From Metabacillus litoralis (GTDB lineage: Bacteria; Bacillota; Bacilli; Bacillales; Bacillaceae), in contig NZ_CP033043.1 of NCBI RefSeq assembly GCF_003667825.1, forward strand, positions 125,001 to 189,000: 64,000 nucleotides of DNA. Reading direction: 5' to 3'. The position numbers and the translations under genes were made by a program. The notes below the pieces were generated by a model. It was not told where the DNA came from. It ran no database searches and worked only from the letters and a program-made list of their open reading frames with translations. This document shows positions 10,206 through 19,438 of this stretch, in pieces; positions within the stretch are counted from its first letter, which is position 1; each line of letters opens with the position of its first letter.

Positions 10206-11630
10206 GTGGCCATGAAAATTAGCGATGATAAATTCTTTGATCGTGTTGAAAAAGGTGTTAACAATACATTTATGCGCAGTGCTGTTGCATCCGCTCAAGA
10301 AAGAATGCAAGGAAAACGGCTAGCTGCAACAGAAGAGCTTGGGAATTGGGAAGAATGGCGAAAGCTCGGGGAAGAAATTAGAACTCATACACTAGAAAAT
10401 CTCGACTACTATTTAGAACAACTTAGTGAAAACGTTGTAAAACGTGGAGGTCATGTATTTTTTGCTTCAACAAAGGAAGAAGCAAATGAGTACATTACAA
10501 AGGTAGCGAAAGAGAAGCAAGCCAAAAAAGTGGTTAAGTCAAAGTCAATGGTAACAGAGGAAATTCATTTAAACAGTGCTTTAGAAAAGGCTGGCTGTGA
10601 AGTGGTTGAAACAGATTTAGGTGAATACATTCTGCAGCTTGATGATCATGATCCACCATCACATATTGTTGTACCTGCTCTTCATAAAAACAAAGAACAA
10701 ATTCGTGACACGTTTAAAGAAAAACGAGGCTATGATAAATCAGAAATTCCAGAAGAACTTGCTCTTTTTGCTAGAGAACAGTTAAGACAAGAATTTTTAA
10801 GTGCGGATCTAGGCATTACAGGGTGTAACTTTGCAGTTGCAGAATCTGGTTCTATTAGTCTCGTAACGAATGAAGGAAATGCTGGTCTTGTAACCGCTTT
10901 ACCCAAAGCGCAAATTACCGTTATGGGAATGGAGCGGATCGTTCCAACATGGGAAGAACTTGATATCATGGTAAGTCTACTTTGCAGAAGCTCTGTTGGA
11001 CAAAAATTAACTAGCTACATTACAGGACTAACTGGACCAAAAGATGAGGGTGACGTTGATGGACCTGAAGAATTCCATCTCGTTATCGTCGATAATGGAC
11101 GTTCAAATATTTTAGGAACAGAATTCCAAAGTGCTTTACATTGTATTCGTTGTGCAGCTTGTGTGAATGTATGCCCTGTTTATCGCCATGTTGGTGGACA
11201 TTCATATGGCTCAATTTATGCAGGTCCAATTGGTGCGGTATTATCACCGTTGCTTGGTGGATATGAGGATTACAAGGAACTGCCTTATGCATCATCATTA
11301 TGTGCAGCCTGTACAGATGCCTGCCCTGTAAAAATACCTCTTCATGAACTATTAATTAAGCATCGTAGAAAAATTGTAGAAGATGAAAAGAAATCACCAT
11401 TTGGAGAAAAGCTAGCAATGAAAGGTTTTCAGCTTGCGGCGAGTTCACCAAGTCTTTATAAAACAGGAACTAAATCAGCTTCTTCCGTTATGGCACCTTT
11501 TACAAAGGAAAATAATATCCAAAAAGGACCTGGCCCAATGAAGCCATGGACAGATGTACGTGATTTTCCAGCTCCAAGTAAAGAAAGATTCCGAGACTGG
11601 TATAAAAAGAGAGAAAAGGGAGGGAAATAA
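10206..11630 (+). CDS. lutB: L-lactate oxidation iron-sulfur protein LutB
   Basis: 474 aa. The N-terminal two thirds are a LUD domain. Two ferredoxin-like 4Fe-4S motifs follow: [12 protein letters not shown] near residue 313 and CAACTDACP near 366. It is the electron-carrying core of LutABC. The GTG start gives MAMKI, the N-terminus I recall for the B. subtilis protein, and GAGGTG lies 7 nt before it. An in-frame ATG two codons on is possible. Only one base separates it from the stop of lutC's upstream partner on each side, so the three genes are surely cotranscribed. Confidence 0.95.
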   Translation: MAMKISDDKFFDRVEKGVNNTFMRSAVASAQERMQGKRLAATEELGNWEEWRKLGEEIRTHTLENLDYYLEQLSENVVKRGGHVFFASTKEEANEYITKVAKEKQAKKVVKSKSMVTEEIHLNSALEKAGCEVVETDLGEYILQLDDHDPPSHIVVPALHKNKEQIRDTFKEKRGYDKSEIPEELALFAREQLRQEFLSADLGITGCNFAVAESGSISLVTNEGNAGLVTALPKAQITVMGMERIVPTWEELDIMVSLLCRSSVGQKLTSYITGLTGPKDEGDVDGPEEFHLVIVDNGRSNILGTEFQSALHCIRCAACVNVCPVYRHVGGHSYGSIYAGPIGAVLSPLLGGYEDYKELPYASSLCAACTDACPVKIPLHELLIKHRRKIVEDEKKSPFGEKLAMKGFQLAASSPSLYKTGTKSASSVMAPFTKENNIQKGPGPMKPWTDVRDFPAPSKERFRDWYKKREKGGK

Positions 11631-11631
11631 G

Positions 11632-12363
11632 ATGGCAGAAGGACAAATTCATCATCGAGATTTCTTTCTTAGTACGGTTGCTGAAAAGCTAGGAAGAGAA
11701 AGGAGAAAAACAGTCACAAAACCACAATGGACAACAACCCCTCAGTATGATGTATTGAAAGATGCTTCACAGGATGAATTAGTGGAAGTACTTAAGAAGC
11801 ATTGTGAAGTAATTCATACTCAGTTTATTGAAACGAGCTTGGACAAACTAACAGAGAAAATTCGTGAGGTTTTTGAACAGTACGAAGTAGCCAGTGTTGT
11901 TACATGGAAAGATGAACGTCATAAAGAGTTTGGGTTAGAAGAGAATCTATTAGACAAACTTCCTCAAGAAAATATTGACGTTCATATTTGGGATCCTGTT
12001 CTTAAAGAGAAAAATATTGAAGCAGCAGAAAAAGCAGATGTTGGGATTACCTTTAGTGATATTACTCTAGCAGAATCAGGTACAGTTGTATTATTCAGTA
12101 GCAAAAATAAAGGGAGATCTGTTAGCTTATTACCTAAAACATATATTGCTATTGTTCCTAAAAGTACTTTAGTTCCTAGAATGACACAAGCAACTGCTTA
12201 TATTAACAAACAAGTAAAGGAAGGCAAAAACATCTCATCTTGTATTGATTTTATTACAGGTCCAAGTAATAGTGCTGACATTGAATTGAACCTTATCGTT
12301 GGGGTTCATGGACCAATTAAAGCAACATATATTCTTGTTGATGATACAGCGAGACTCCCATGA
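11632..12363 (+). CDS. lutC: Lactate utilization protein LutC
   Basis: 243 aa LUD-domain protein. GITFSDITLAESGTVVL and the C-terminal DIELNLIVGVHGP are typical LutC blocks. The frame is open further upstream, but GGGAGG lies 7-8 nt before the ATG at 11632, and that ATG directly follows the lutB stop. The last codons (TARLP and stop) lie in sequence that looks like the edge of the inverted-repeat element at 12352-12493. The native C-terminus may therefore have been replaced by a few residues. The conserved domain itself appears intact. Confidence 0.93.
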   Translation: MAEGQIHHRDFFLSTVAEKLGRERRKTVTKPQWTTTPQYDVLKDASQDELVEVLKKHCEVIHTQFIETSLDKLTEKIREVFEQYEVASVVTWKDERHKEFGLEENLLDKLPQENIDVHIWDPVLKEKNIEAAEKADVGITFSDITLAESGTVVLFSSKNKGRSVSLLPKTYIAIVPKSTLVPRMTQATAYINKQVKEGKNISSCIDFITGPSNSADIELNLIVGVHGPIKATYILVDDTARLP

Positions 12364-12493
12364 GTGGGGGGGTTATCCCCATTCATGGTTAGCGAGACTT
12401 ATCGGATCTTAACGGGCAGTTATCCCCCACCTATCTTCATTGCTTCTCTAGAATCTTTAGGTGGGGGGTTACTGCCCGTTAAGAATGGGATAA
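12352..12493. repeat. Compound inverted-repeat element after lutC
   Basis: Two nested hairpins. The first pairs CATGAGTGGGG (12359-12369) with CCCCATTCATG (12377-12387). The second is a ~25-bp near-perfect stem, 12409-12433 with 12458-12482 (outer arm TTAACGGGCAGT). The motif AGCGAGACT occurs at about 12349 and again at 12391. I recall similar AGCGAGACT/ACGGGCAGT sequences scattered through Bacillaceae genomes, so this is likely a small dispersed non-coding element. It overlaps the end of lutC and can act as its terminator, though it has no U-tract. Confidence 0.65.
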
Positions 12494-12497
12494 ATAA

Positions 12498-12550
12498 ATT
12501 CAAAAATAAACAAAAAACTTATTCAAAAATAAACAAACATAGTATATAAT
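12498..12550 (+). promoter_or_regulatory. rhaEW promoter and candidate RhaR operator
   Basis: ATTCAAAAATAAACAAA occurs twice, 23 bp apart (12498-12514 and 12521-12537). TTCAAA (12522-12527) and TATAAT (12545-12550) form a 17-bp-spaced promoter, so the second repeat covers the -35 box. That placement suits a repressor such as the DeoR-type RhaR encoded downstream. The binding protein is inferred. Confidence 0.6.
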
Positions 12551-12604
12551 AAAAAACAGATAAACAAACAAAAACAGATACGAAACAATAGAGGAGGAAA
12601 TACA

Positions 12605-14674
12605 GTGGTACAAAGTTTATGGAATAAAGAGAAAGCAGCTTCAATATCTCAAGGAGTAGAAGAGCTTGTATATCGTTCTAATTTAATTGGTTCAGATCGT
12701 GCTGTATGTAACTGGGGTGGTGGAAACACTTCAATGAAAACAATTGAAAAAGATTTCCGTGGCCGTGACGTAGAAGTGATGTACGTAAAAGGTAGTGGAT
12801 CAGATTTAGCGACGATGAAAGCACACAACTTTACTGGCTTAAGAATGGAAGATATTCGTCCATTAATCGAACGTGACGAAATGCCAGACGAAGAGATGGT
12901 TGCTTACCTTGCACATTGCATGATCGATAGCAAGCATCCACGTGCATCCATCGAAACTCTATTACATGCATTCTTACCGTTCAAGCATGTTGACCATACA
13001 CACCCAGACGCAATCATCGGTCTTTGCTGTGCAGACAATGGCCGCCAAATTGCTGAAGAAATTTACGGAGATCGTTTCGTGTGGGTGCCATATGTACGCC
13101 CAGGATTCACACTTTCAAAAATGATCGCAGAAGGTGTTAAAAACAATCCAAACGCAGAATTAGTCTTAATGGAAAAACACGGTCTTGTTGTTTGGGGAGA
13201 AACAGCTGAAGAAAGCTATGAAAAAACAATTTCTGTTATTAACGAGGCAGAGCAATATATTCAAGCTAGATTAGTAGAAGAAAATGTATTTGGTGGACAA
13301 AAATTCGAAGCACTTTCTGAAGAAGATCGTAAAAACGCTTTAGCACAAGTTATGCCAGTAATTCGTGGTGCAGTTAGCGAAGAGAAGAAAATGCTTTTAA
13401 CTTATGATGATGCAGAAGATGTTCTTCAATTTGTAAACAGCCATAATGCTCCAGAATTATCTCAAGTTGGTGCAGCATGTCCAGATCACTTAGTTCATAC
13501 AAAAATGACACCATTATTCATTGACTGGAATCCACAATCTGAGGATGTTGCTAGCTTAGTAGAAAAAGTAAAAGCTGGAATCGATAGCTTTAAAGAAGAA
13601 TACAAAGCATACTTCGAAAGAAACAAAAACGAAGGTGACAAAATTTCTGAAACAGCTCCACGTGTTATTTTAATTCCTGGTATTGGAATGGTGAACACGG
13701 GTAAAAACGTAGCTATGGCTAACGTAAGTGGTGCTTTATATCACCGTGCAATCGCAGTTATGAAACGTTCTACAACTTTAGGAAACTTTGTTTCTTTAAG
13801 TGAAAATGAATCATTTAATGTAGAATACTGGCCATTAGAGCTTTATAAATTATCTTTAGCTCCAGCAGAAGCTGAGTTTTCAAGACAGGTAGCATTTGTA
13901 ACAGGTGGTGCTGGTGGGATTGGTAGCGAAACTTGCCGACAATTTGTAGCAGAGGGTGCTCATGTTGTGATCGCAGACCTTAACCTTGAAGGTGCTCAAA
14001 AGGTAGCGACAGAAATCAATGAGCAATACGGAGAAGGCCGCGCTTTAGCTGTGAAAATGGATGTTACGAGTGAAGAAGCGGTACAAGAAGCATTCAAGCA
14101 ATCTGCTTTAACATACGGTGGTGTAGATATTATCGTAAACAATGCAGGTTTAGCAACTTCAAGCCCGTTCGATGAAACATCATTAAAAGAATGGAACCTA
14201 AACATGAACGTTCTAGGAACTGGTTATTTCTTAGTAGCACGTGAGGCGTTCAAACAAATGAAATCACAAGGTACTGGCGGAAACATGGTGTTTATCGGTT
14301 CGAAAAACTCTGTATATGCTGGTAAAAATGCAGCAGCATACAGCTCTGTTAAAGCAATGGAAACTCATCTTGCAAGATGTATTGCAGCTGAAGGTGGAGA
14401 ATTTGGTATCCGTGTAAACTCAGTTCTTCCAGATGCAGTGCTTCAAGGATCAGCAATTTGGGGATCAAGCTGGAGGGAAGAACGTGCAGCAGCATATGGT
14501 ATTCACCCGGATCAACTAGAAGAGCACTATCGTAAACGTACAACATTACTAGTGAACATCTATCCTAAAGATATTGCACAATCCATTTTATTCTTTGCCT
14601 CATCTAAATCAGACAGAACAACTGGATGTATGCTAACAGTTGATGGTGGAGTTCCAGCAGCATTTACTAGATAA
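12605..14674 (+). CDS. rhaEW: Bifunctional rhamnulose-1-phosphate aldolase / lactaldehyde dehydrogenase RhaEW
   Basis: 689 aa fusion. Residues ~1-410 are a class II aldolase domain (HTHPDAIIG, metal-binding His) that would split L-rhamnulose-1-phosphate into DHAP and L-lactaldehyde. Residues ~425-689 are a short-chain dehydrogenase with TGGAGGIGSE near 432 and catalytic YSSVK near 579, which oxidises L-lactaldehyde to L-lactate with NAD. This matches B. subtilis RhaEW (YuxG) in size and order. The GTG start has GAGGAGG 6 nt upstream. It leads the rha genes; its lactate product links to lutABC just upstream. Confidence 0.95.
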   Translation: MVQSLWNKEKAASISQGVEELVYRSNLIGSDRAVCNWGGGNTSMKTIEKDFRGRDVEVMYVKGSGSDLATMKAHNFTGLRMEDIRPLIERDEMPDEEMVAYLAHCMIDSKHPRASIETLLHAFLPFKHVDHTHPDAIIGLCCADNGRQIAEEIYGDRFVWVPYVRPGFTLSKMIAEGVKNNPNAELVLMEKHGLVVWGETAEESYEKTISVINEAEQYIQARLVEENVFGGQKFEALSEEDRKNALAQVMPVIRGAVSEEKKMLLTYDDAEDVLQFVNSHNAPELSQVGAACPDHLVHTKMTPLFIDWNPQSEDVASLVEKVKAGIDSFKEEYKAYFERNKNEGDKISETAPRVILIPGIGMVNTGKNVAMANVSGALYHRAIAVMKRSTTLGNFVSLSENESFNVEYWPLELYKLSLAPAEAEFSRQVAFVTGGAGGIGSETCRQFVAEGAHVVIADLNLEGAQKVATEINEQYGEGRALAVKMDVTSEEAVQEAFKQSALTYGGVDIIVNNAGLATSSPFDETSLKEWNLNMNVLGTGYFLVAREAFKQMKSQGTGGNMVFIGSKNSVYAGKNAAAYSSVKAMETHLARCIAAEGGEFGIRVNSVLPDAVLQGSAIWGSSWREERAAAYGIHPDQLEEHYRKRTTLLVNIYPKDIAQSILFFASSKSDRTTGCMLTVDGGVPAAFTR

Positions 14675-14682
14675 AAAAAACA

Positions 14683-14726
14683 AACAAGGTGTAAAAGAAG
14701 ATTGTTTCTCTTACACCTTGTTTTAT
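14683..14726 (+). terminator. Terminator after rhaEW
   Basis: A 12-bp stem, AACAAGGTGTAA (14683-14694) with TTACACCTTGTT (14711-14722), followed by a short T-run. It implies rhaR has its own promoter. Confidence 0.8.
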
Positions 14727-14888
14727 AGACAATAATGTAAGCGCATAAGCACTAAAAACAATGCGTTCTACCCTATTCTATGTCATAATAATATCTAGAG
14801 CCTACAAGCGTAAGAGCTGACTCTTTAAGCAAGTAAGCTCATCTCATAATTAAAATTTTTCAGTGTGAGTTTTAGGAGGCAAACCGAG

Positions 14889-15659
14889 ATGCTTGTAGCA
14901 GAAAGACATCGGAAAATCGTCGATGTTGTAAATGAAAAATTAAGTGTCCGAGTTACTGAATTAAGTAAGCTTTTTAAGGTAACAGAGGAAACAATCAGAC
15001 GCGATTTGGAGAAATTAGAAAAAGAAAATCTACTACGCCGAAGTCATGGCGGTGCAGTTAGTATACAAGACGAACAAACAGAAGTTTCTTATACCGAAAG
15101 AGAAATTACGAATGCCGCTGAAAAGAGAGCAATTGCTGTAGAAGCGGTAAAGCTCATTCAGCCTGGTGATCAGATCGTGCTAGATGCAAGCACAACAGCA
15201 TGGTATATGGCAAAAGAAATGCCGGACGTTCCATTAACTGTGTTAACAAATTCTATAAAAGTAGCAGTAGAACTTAGTAAAAAAGAACAAGTTCGTGTAA
15301 TTTCCACTGGTGGAATGCTTCAGCCAAAGTCACTATCCTATGTTGGGCCATTAGCAGAAAGATCACTTAATATGTATCACGTAAATAAAGCATTTATTTC
15401 GTGTAAAGGTGTTCATATTGAAGCAGGATTAAGCGACTCAAACGAATGGCAGGCTCTTTTAAAAAGACAAATGATGTCAATATCAGATCAAACGATTTTA
15501 ATGGCTGATTCTACGAAGTTTGGAGTACGAACATTTGCACAAATTACAGAAATCCAGAAAATCAGCTATGTAATCACTGACTCACTAATCAAAGAAAGCT
15601 ATATCAGTGGGTTAGAGGAAAAAGGTGTACAGTTTAATACAGTGATGGTAAACGGATAA
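14889..15659 (+). CDS. rhaR: DeoR-family regulator of rhamnose genes RhaR
   Basis: 256 aa: an N-terminal DeoR helix-turn-helix (about residues 6-60; VTELSKLFKVTEETIRRDL) and a C-terminal sugar-phosphate sensing domain (VLDASTTAWYMAKE, DSTKFG). It corresponds in place and family to B. subtilis RhaR (YulB), which represses the rha operon until rhamnulose-1-phosphate accumulates. The frame extends up to a GTG at 14865, but AGGAGG lies inside that extension, 9 nt before the ATG at 14889, so I use the ATG. It lies between rhaEW and rhaBA, as in related species. Confidence 0.88.
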   Translation: MLVAERHRKIVDVVNEKLSVRVTELSKLFKVTEETIRRDLEKLEKENLLRRSHGGAVSIQDEQTEVSYTEREITNAAEKRAIAVEAVKLIQPGDQIVLDASTTAWYMAKEMPDVPLTVLTNSIKVAVELSKKEQVRVISTGGMLQPKSLSYVGPLAERSLNMYHVNKAFISCKGVHIEAGLSDSNEWQALLKRQMMSISDQTILMADSTKFGVRTFAQITEIQKISYVITDSLIKESYISGLEEKGVQFNTVMVNG

Positions 15660-15732
15660 CACATTTTACATGTTATCTGGATTTCACTTTAAAATCACCT
15701 CTATTTTAAGCGAATTTATATAGGGGAAGTTT

Positions 15733-15766
15733 GTCCTTCATTACTGATAGCGATGAAGGGCTTTTT
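15733..15766 (+). terminator. Terminator after rhaR
   Basis: CCTTCAT (15735-15741) with ATGAAGG (15753-15759), then CTTTTT. Confidence 0.75.
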
Positions 15767-15878
15767 ACTCTTTTAATGAGTTTTTAGGATCATTAAAAGC
15801 TATGTTTGAGGTGAGTGCTGGTTGAGTTTTTCTTTAGTGGAATGAACTGGGGAAATAGTGAGAAGAAGAGCGAGCAGT

Positions 15879-16863
15879 TGTCTTGATAATGCAGGAATCG
15901 GGACAAGAAAAGAGCGGGAGATCGGGAATCTGTCTCTGTCTCGATAGTGTTGGAATCGGGACAAGAAAAGAGTTGAAGATCGGGAATCTGTCTCGATAGT
16001 GCGAGAATCGAGACAAAAACAGTACCAAAGAGCGATCATCTGTCCCGATAGTGCGAGAATCGAGACAAAAACAGTACCAAAGAGCGATCATCTGTCTCGA
16101 TAGTGCGAGAATCGGGACAAAAACAGTTTCGAAGAGTGGGCATCTGTCCCGATAGTGCGAGAATCGGGACGAAAAAAGTTCTGAAGAGGTAGCATCTGTC
16201 CCGATAGTGCGAGAATCGAGACAAAAACAGTACTGAAGAGTGGGCATCTGTCCCGATAGTGCCAGAATCGGGACAAAAACAGTCCCGAAGAGGTATCATC
16301 TGTCCCGATAGTGCGAGAATCGAGACAAAAACAGTCCCGAAGATCGATCATCTGTCCCGATAGTACCGGAATTGGGACAAAAACAGTTTCGAAGAGTGAG
16401 GATCTGTCTCGATAGTACCAGAATCGAGACAAAAACAGTCCCGAAGAGGTATCATCTGTCTCGAAAGTGCCAGAATCGAGACAGAAACAGTCCCGAAGAG
16501 ATACCATCTGTCCCGATAGTACCGGAATCGAGACAAAAACAGCCCCGAAGAGGTATCATCTGTCCCGATAGTGCCAGAATCGAGACAGAAACAGTCCCGA
16601 AGAGATACCATCTGTCCCGATAGTACCAGAATCGAGACAAAAACAGTCCCGAAGAGGTAACATCTGTCCCGATAGTGCCAGAATCGAGACAGAAACAGTC
16701 CCGAAGAGATACCATCTGTCCCGATAGTACCAGAATCGAGACAAAAACAGTCCCGAAGAGGTATCATCAGTCCCGATAGTGCGAGAATCGAGACAAAAAC
16801 AGTACCAAAGAGCGATTATCTGTCCCGATAGTACCGGAATCGAGACAAAAACAGTACCAGAAC
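15879..16863. repeat. 52-bp tandem hairpin array, 19 units
   Basis: Units begin (TGTCYCGAT) at 15879, then 15937, and from there every 52 bp exactly to 16821: 18 units with no insertion or deletion, plus one diverged leading unit. Each unit has TGTCCCGAT and ATCGGGACA arms, which pair perfectly around a 9-nt loop (AGTGCCAGA and variants). A 25-nt linker such as AAAACAGTCCCGAAGAGGTA follows. Arms vary between TGTCCCGAT/ATCGGGACA and TGTCTCGAT/ATCGAGACA; some units have matched changes and many are mixed (one mismatch). The period is not a multiple of three and no frame has a proper start site, so it is not coding. It ends about 30 nt before the AraC-type gene. Confidence 0.95.
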
Positions 16864-16892
16864 CACATATATCTCAAAAACGAGGGATTAAG

Positions 16893-17858
16893 ATGAAATC
16901 CAATCTTTTACAAGAGCTCATCCAACTTAATGATGAAGAAAAACTGATTCTTCAGCAAAAACACGAAGTTCAAAAGGAGCTCTACACGAGCCAAGAAAGC
17001 TTCGTTGTTGAAGGTGAGAAATTTCTAAACAATAATACGATGATTATGGTAAGGAAGCATACGAGATTTATACATTTTCCAAAGCATAAGCACAATTATA
17101 TTGAAGTGAATTATGTGTTTAACGGCTCATTGAATCAAACGGTCGGGAACGAAAGGTTAGAGCTTAGAAAAGGTGATATTTTGTTTCTCAACCAGCATAT
17201 TGAACATGAACTCGAAGCTTGTGGAGAAGAAGACATTATTATTAATTTTATTATTAAGCCTGAATTTTTCTCGTTTGTTTTTTCTTATTTAACGACTGAG
17301 AATTTAATAACGAATTTTTTAATTAATAGTTTATTCGATCACACGCAAAACGGACAATATCTTTATTTCGCTGTATCGGAAATAGAGAGTATCCAAGAAT
17401 TGATAGGAAAAATTATCGTTGAAATTATGAATCCTTCGATGATGTCGGAATCAACGATAAAATTGTATATGGGTTTACTTATGGTTGAGCTTATAAAGAA
17501 TTCTGATAAAGTAAAATATAAAGACGATACTCATCGACATCAACTGATTGTTGAATCATTAAAATATATAGAAGAAAAATACAAAGACGCCTCCTTATAT
17601 GAGTTATCAGAAAAACTTCAGCAGCCTCATTACTCATTGAGTAAAGAAATAAAAAAAGCGACTAGTTATACATTTAAGGAACTTGTACAAGAAAAAAGAT
17701 TAAGCGTGGCAAGGGACCTATTAGAAAATACATCACTAGCTATTACCTCGATTATTGAAGAGGTTGGATATGAAAATATTAGTTATTTTTATCGAGTGTT
17801 CAAAAGCAAATACGGATATACACCAAAGCAGTTTCGCGAACAATTAACAAAAGGATAG
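16893..17858 (+). CDS. AraC-family regulator with N-terminal cupin domain
   Basis: 321 aa. Residues ~45-135 look like a cupin sugar-sensing domain (FPKHKHNYIEVNYVFNGS, KGDILFLNQHIEHE). The last ~100 residues hold two AraC helix-turn-helix motifs ending SYFYRVFKSKYGYTPKQFR. The frame runs upstream into the hairpin array, but GAGGG lies ~7 nt before the ATG at 16893, just after the array. It sits between rhaR and rhaBA and probably adds rhamnose- or pectin-dependent control. The effector is not known. Confidence 0.85.
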   Translation: MKSNLLQELIQLNDEEKLILQQKHEVQKELYTSQESFVVEGEKFLNNNTMIMVRKHTRFIHFPKHKHNYIEVNYVFNGSLNQTVGNERLELRKGDILFLNQHIEHELEACGEEDIIINFIIKPEFFSFVFSYLTTENLITNFLINSLFDHTQNGQYLYFAVSEIESIQELIGKIIVEIMNPSMMSESTIKLYMGLLMVELIKNSDKVKYKDDTHRHQLIVESLKYIEEKYKDASLYELSEKLQQPHYSLSKEIKKATSYTFKELVQEKRLSVARDLLENTSLAITSIIEEVGYENISYFYRVFKSKYGYTPKQFREQLTKG

Positions 17859-17900
17859 CTATATCACTACTAGGTATTAGTAGGGGATATAGCTTTTTTG
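17857..17900 (+). terminator. Terminator after the AraC-type gene
   Basis: AGCTATATC (17857-17865) with GATATAGCT (17886-17894) and a T6 tail. The first arm overlaps the stop codon. Confidence 0.8.
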
Positions 17901-17986
17901 TTTTTAAAGATTTTGGCAAATAAGGACAATAAAAATGTTTAATCACGATATAGGAAACATTTAAAAACTAGTTTATTATGTAATAA

Positions 17987-18000
17987 AGCAAGCGTTTTCA
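17987..18000 (+). promoter_or_regulatory. cre box (CcpA site) before rhaB
   Basis: Read on the minus strand the site is TGAAAACGCTTGCT, which matches the cre pattern TGWAANCGNTNWCA except for the last A and one inner base. It lies about 18 nt before the rhaB start, where CcpA would block transcription on preferred sugars. Confidence 0.6.
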
Positions 18001-18017
18001 ATGAAGAGGTGAAGAAA

Positions 18018-19433
18018 ATGACAAAATATAGCTTAGCGGTAGATATTGGGGCTTCAAGCGGAAGATTAATTCTTGGCCATATTGAAGATGGCAAATTACA
18101 ACTAAATGAAATACACCGTTTTGAAAACAATATCGTGAAAAAGAATGATCACTTTTGTTGGGATATTGAAACCTTATTTTCTGAAATCAAAACAGGAATT
18201 AAAAAGTGTCATGACCTTAATATAAAGCCAGACAGTATTGGCATTGATACATGGGCGGTTGACTTTGTTCTATTAGATGAACATGACAATTTATTAACAG
18301 ATGCCGTAGCCTATCGCGATCCTCGTACAGATGGCATGATGGAGGAAGTATTTACTATCATTCCAAAAGAAAAACTATACTTTGAGACTGGTATTCAATT
18401 TCAAAAGTTTAATACAATTTATCAATTATATGCATTAAAACAAAAATCACCTGATGTGCTGAAAAAGGCAAAATCATTTTTAATGATCCCTGAGTATCTT
18501 AACTTTTTACTAACTGGTAAAAAGGCTAACGAATATACAAATGCTACTTCAACACAATTAGTAAATGCATTTACTAAGCAGTGGGATCATGAAATGCTTG
18601 ATAAATTAGGTATTAACAAAGAAATGTTTCATGAAATACTGCCTCCTAAAACCGTTTTAGGAACATTGTCAGAAGAGCTAGTATGTGAATTTGGTTTTGA
18701 TATGAACGTAGTTTTACCTGCAACACATGATACTGGTTCTGCTGTAATCTCAGTTCCTGAATTAGAGGATACGATTTATTTAAGCTCTGGAACATGGTCA
18801 TTAATTGGAGTGGAAAATCGTTTTCCAATTTGTGTTCCAAAGGCACTTCAATATAATTTTACAAACGAAGGCGGTATCGACTATCGCTATCGTTTCTTGA
18901 AAAATATTATGGGACTTTGGATGATTCAAGAAGTAAAACGTAACTATCATGATGAAATTTCTTTTGCTGAATTTGTAGAGTTGGCTGAAAAAGAAGAGGA
19001 TTTTCAATCTATCGTAAATGTGGATGATGATCGCTTCTTAAAGCCTGAAAATATGGTAAGTGAAATTCAAAAATATTGTAAGGAAACAAATCAACACATC
19101 CCACAAACACCAGGACAGATTGCAAAATGTGTGTATGATAGTTTAGCAGATAGCTATAAACGTGCGATCAGTGAAATAGAGGAAATTTTTGAGAAAAGTT
19201 TTCCAAGAGTGAATGTAATTGGTGGTGGCTGTCAAAACGAAATGCTTAATCAATTACTTGCAAATGTAACAAATAAAGAAGTATGTGCTGGTCCAGTGGA
19301 AGCAACAGCTATTGGAAACATTGTGGCACAACTAATGGCGTTAGAAGAAGTGGAAGATATTCAACAAGCTAGAGCATTAATTAAAGATTCATTCGAAGTA
19401 AAAACATATAAACAACAATACGTGAGAGGATGA
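18018..19433 (+). CDS. rhaB: L-rhamnulokinase RhaB
   Basis: 471 aa FGGY-family kinase. The N-terminal [15 protein letters not shown] is the phosphate-binding signature, [13 protein letters not shown] and THDTGSAV are typical of rhamnulokinases, and [15 protein letters not shown] lies in the C-terminal ATPase fold. It phosphorylates L-rhamnulose to the 1-phosphate. GAGGTG lies 6 nt before the ATG at 18018, so the in-frame GTG at 18009 within that site is rejected. It overlaps or abuts rhaA closely, forming a rhaBA operon with a cre box at its head. Confidence 0.95.
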   Translation: MTKYSLAVDIGASSGRLILGHIEDGKLQLNEIHRFENNIVKKNDHFCWDIETLFSEIKTGIKKCHDLNIKPDSIGIDTWAVDFVLLDEHDNLLTDAVAYRDPRTDGMMEEVFTIIPKEKLYFETGIQFQKFNTIYQLYALKQKSPDVLKKAKSFLMIPEYLNFLLTGKKANEYTNATSTQLVNAFTKQWDHEMLDKLGINKEMFHEILPPKTVLGTLSEELVCEFGFDMNVVLPATHDTGSAVISVPELEDTIYLSSGTWSLIGVENRFPICVPKALQYNFTNEGGIDYRYRFLKNIMGLWMIQEVKRNYHDEISFAEFVELAEKEEDFQSIVNVDDDRFLKPENMVSEIQKYCKETNQHIPQTPGQIAKCVYDSLADSYKRAISEIEEIFEKSFPRVNVIGGGCQNEMLNQLLANVTNKEVCAGPVEATAIGNIVAQLMALEEVEDIQQARALIKDSFEVKTYKQQYVRG

Positions 19434-19438
19434 TCAAT

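Noticed and set aside
12364..12549. Plus-strand frame of 61 codons after lutC
   Set aside because: It covers the inverted-repeat element and the rhaEW promoter; no ribosome site.
15800..16767. Overlapping minus-strand reading frames of 60-140 codons with repeated DCFCLDSGTIGTD-like peptides
   Set aside because: They are the 52-bp array read in three frames. The period is not a multiple of three, there are no ribosome sites, and each frame repeats the same peptides.
15879..16863. Array as a possible CRISPR locus
   Set aside because: The 25-nt linkers are nearly as conserved as the hairpins, so there are no unique spacers, and no cas genes are nearby.
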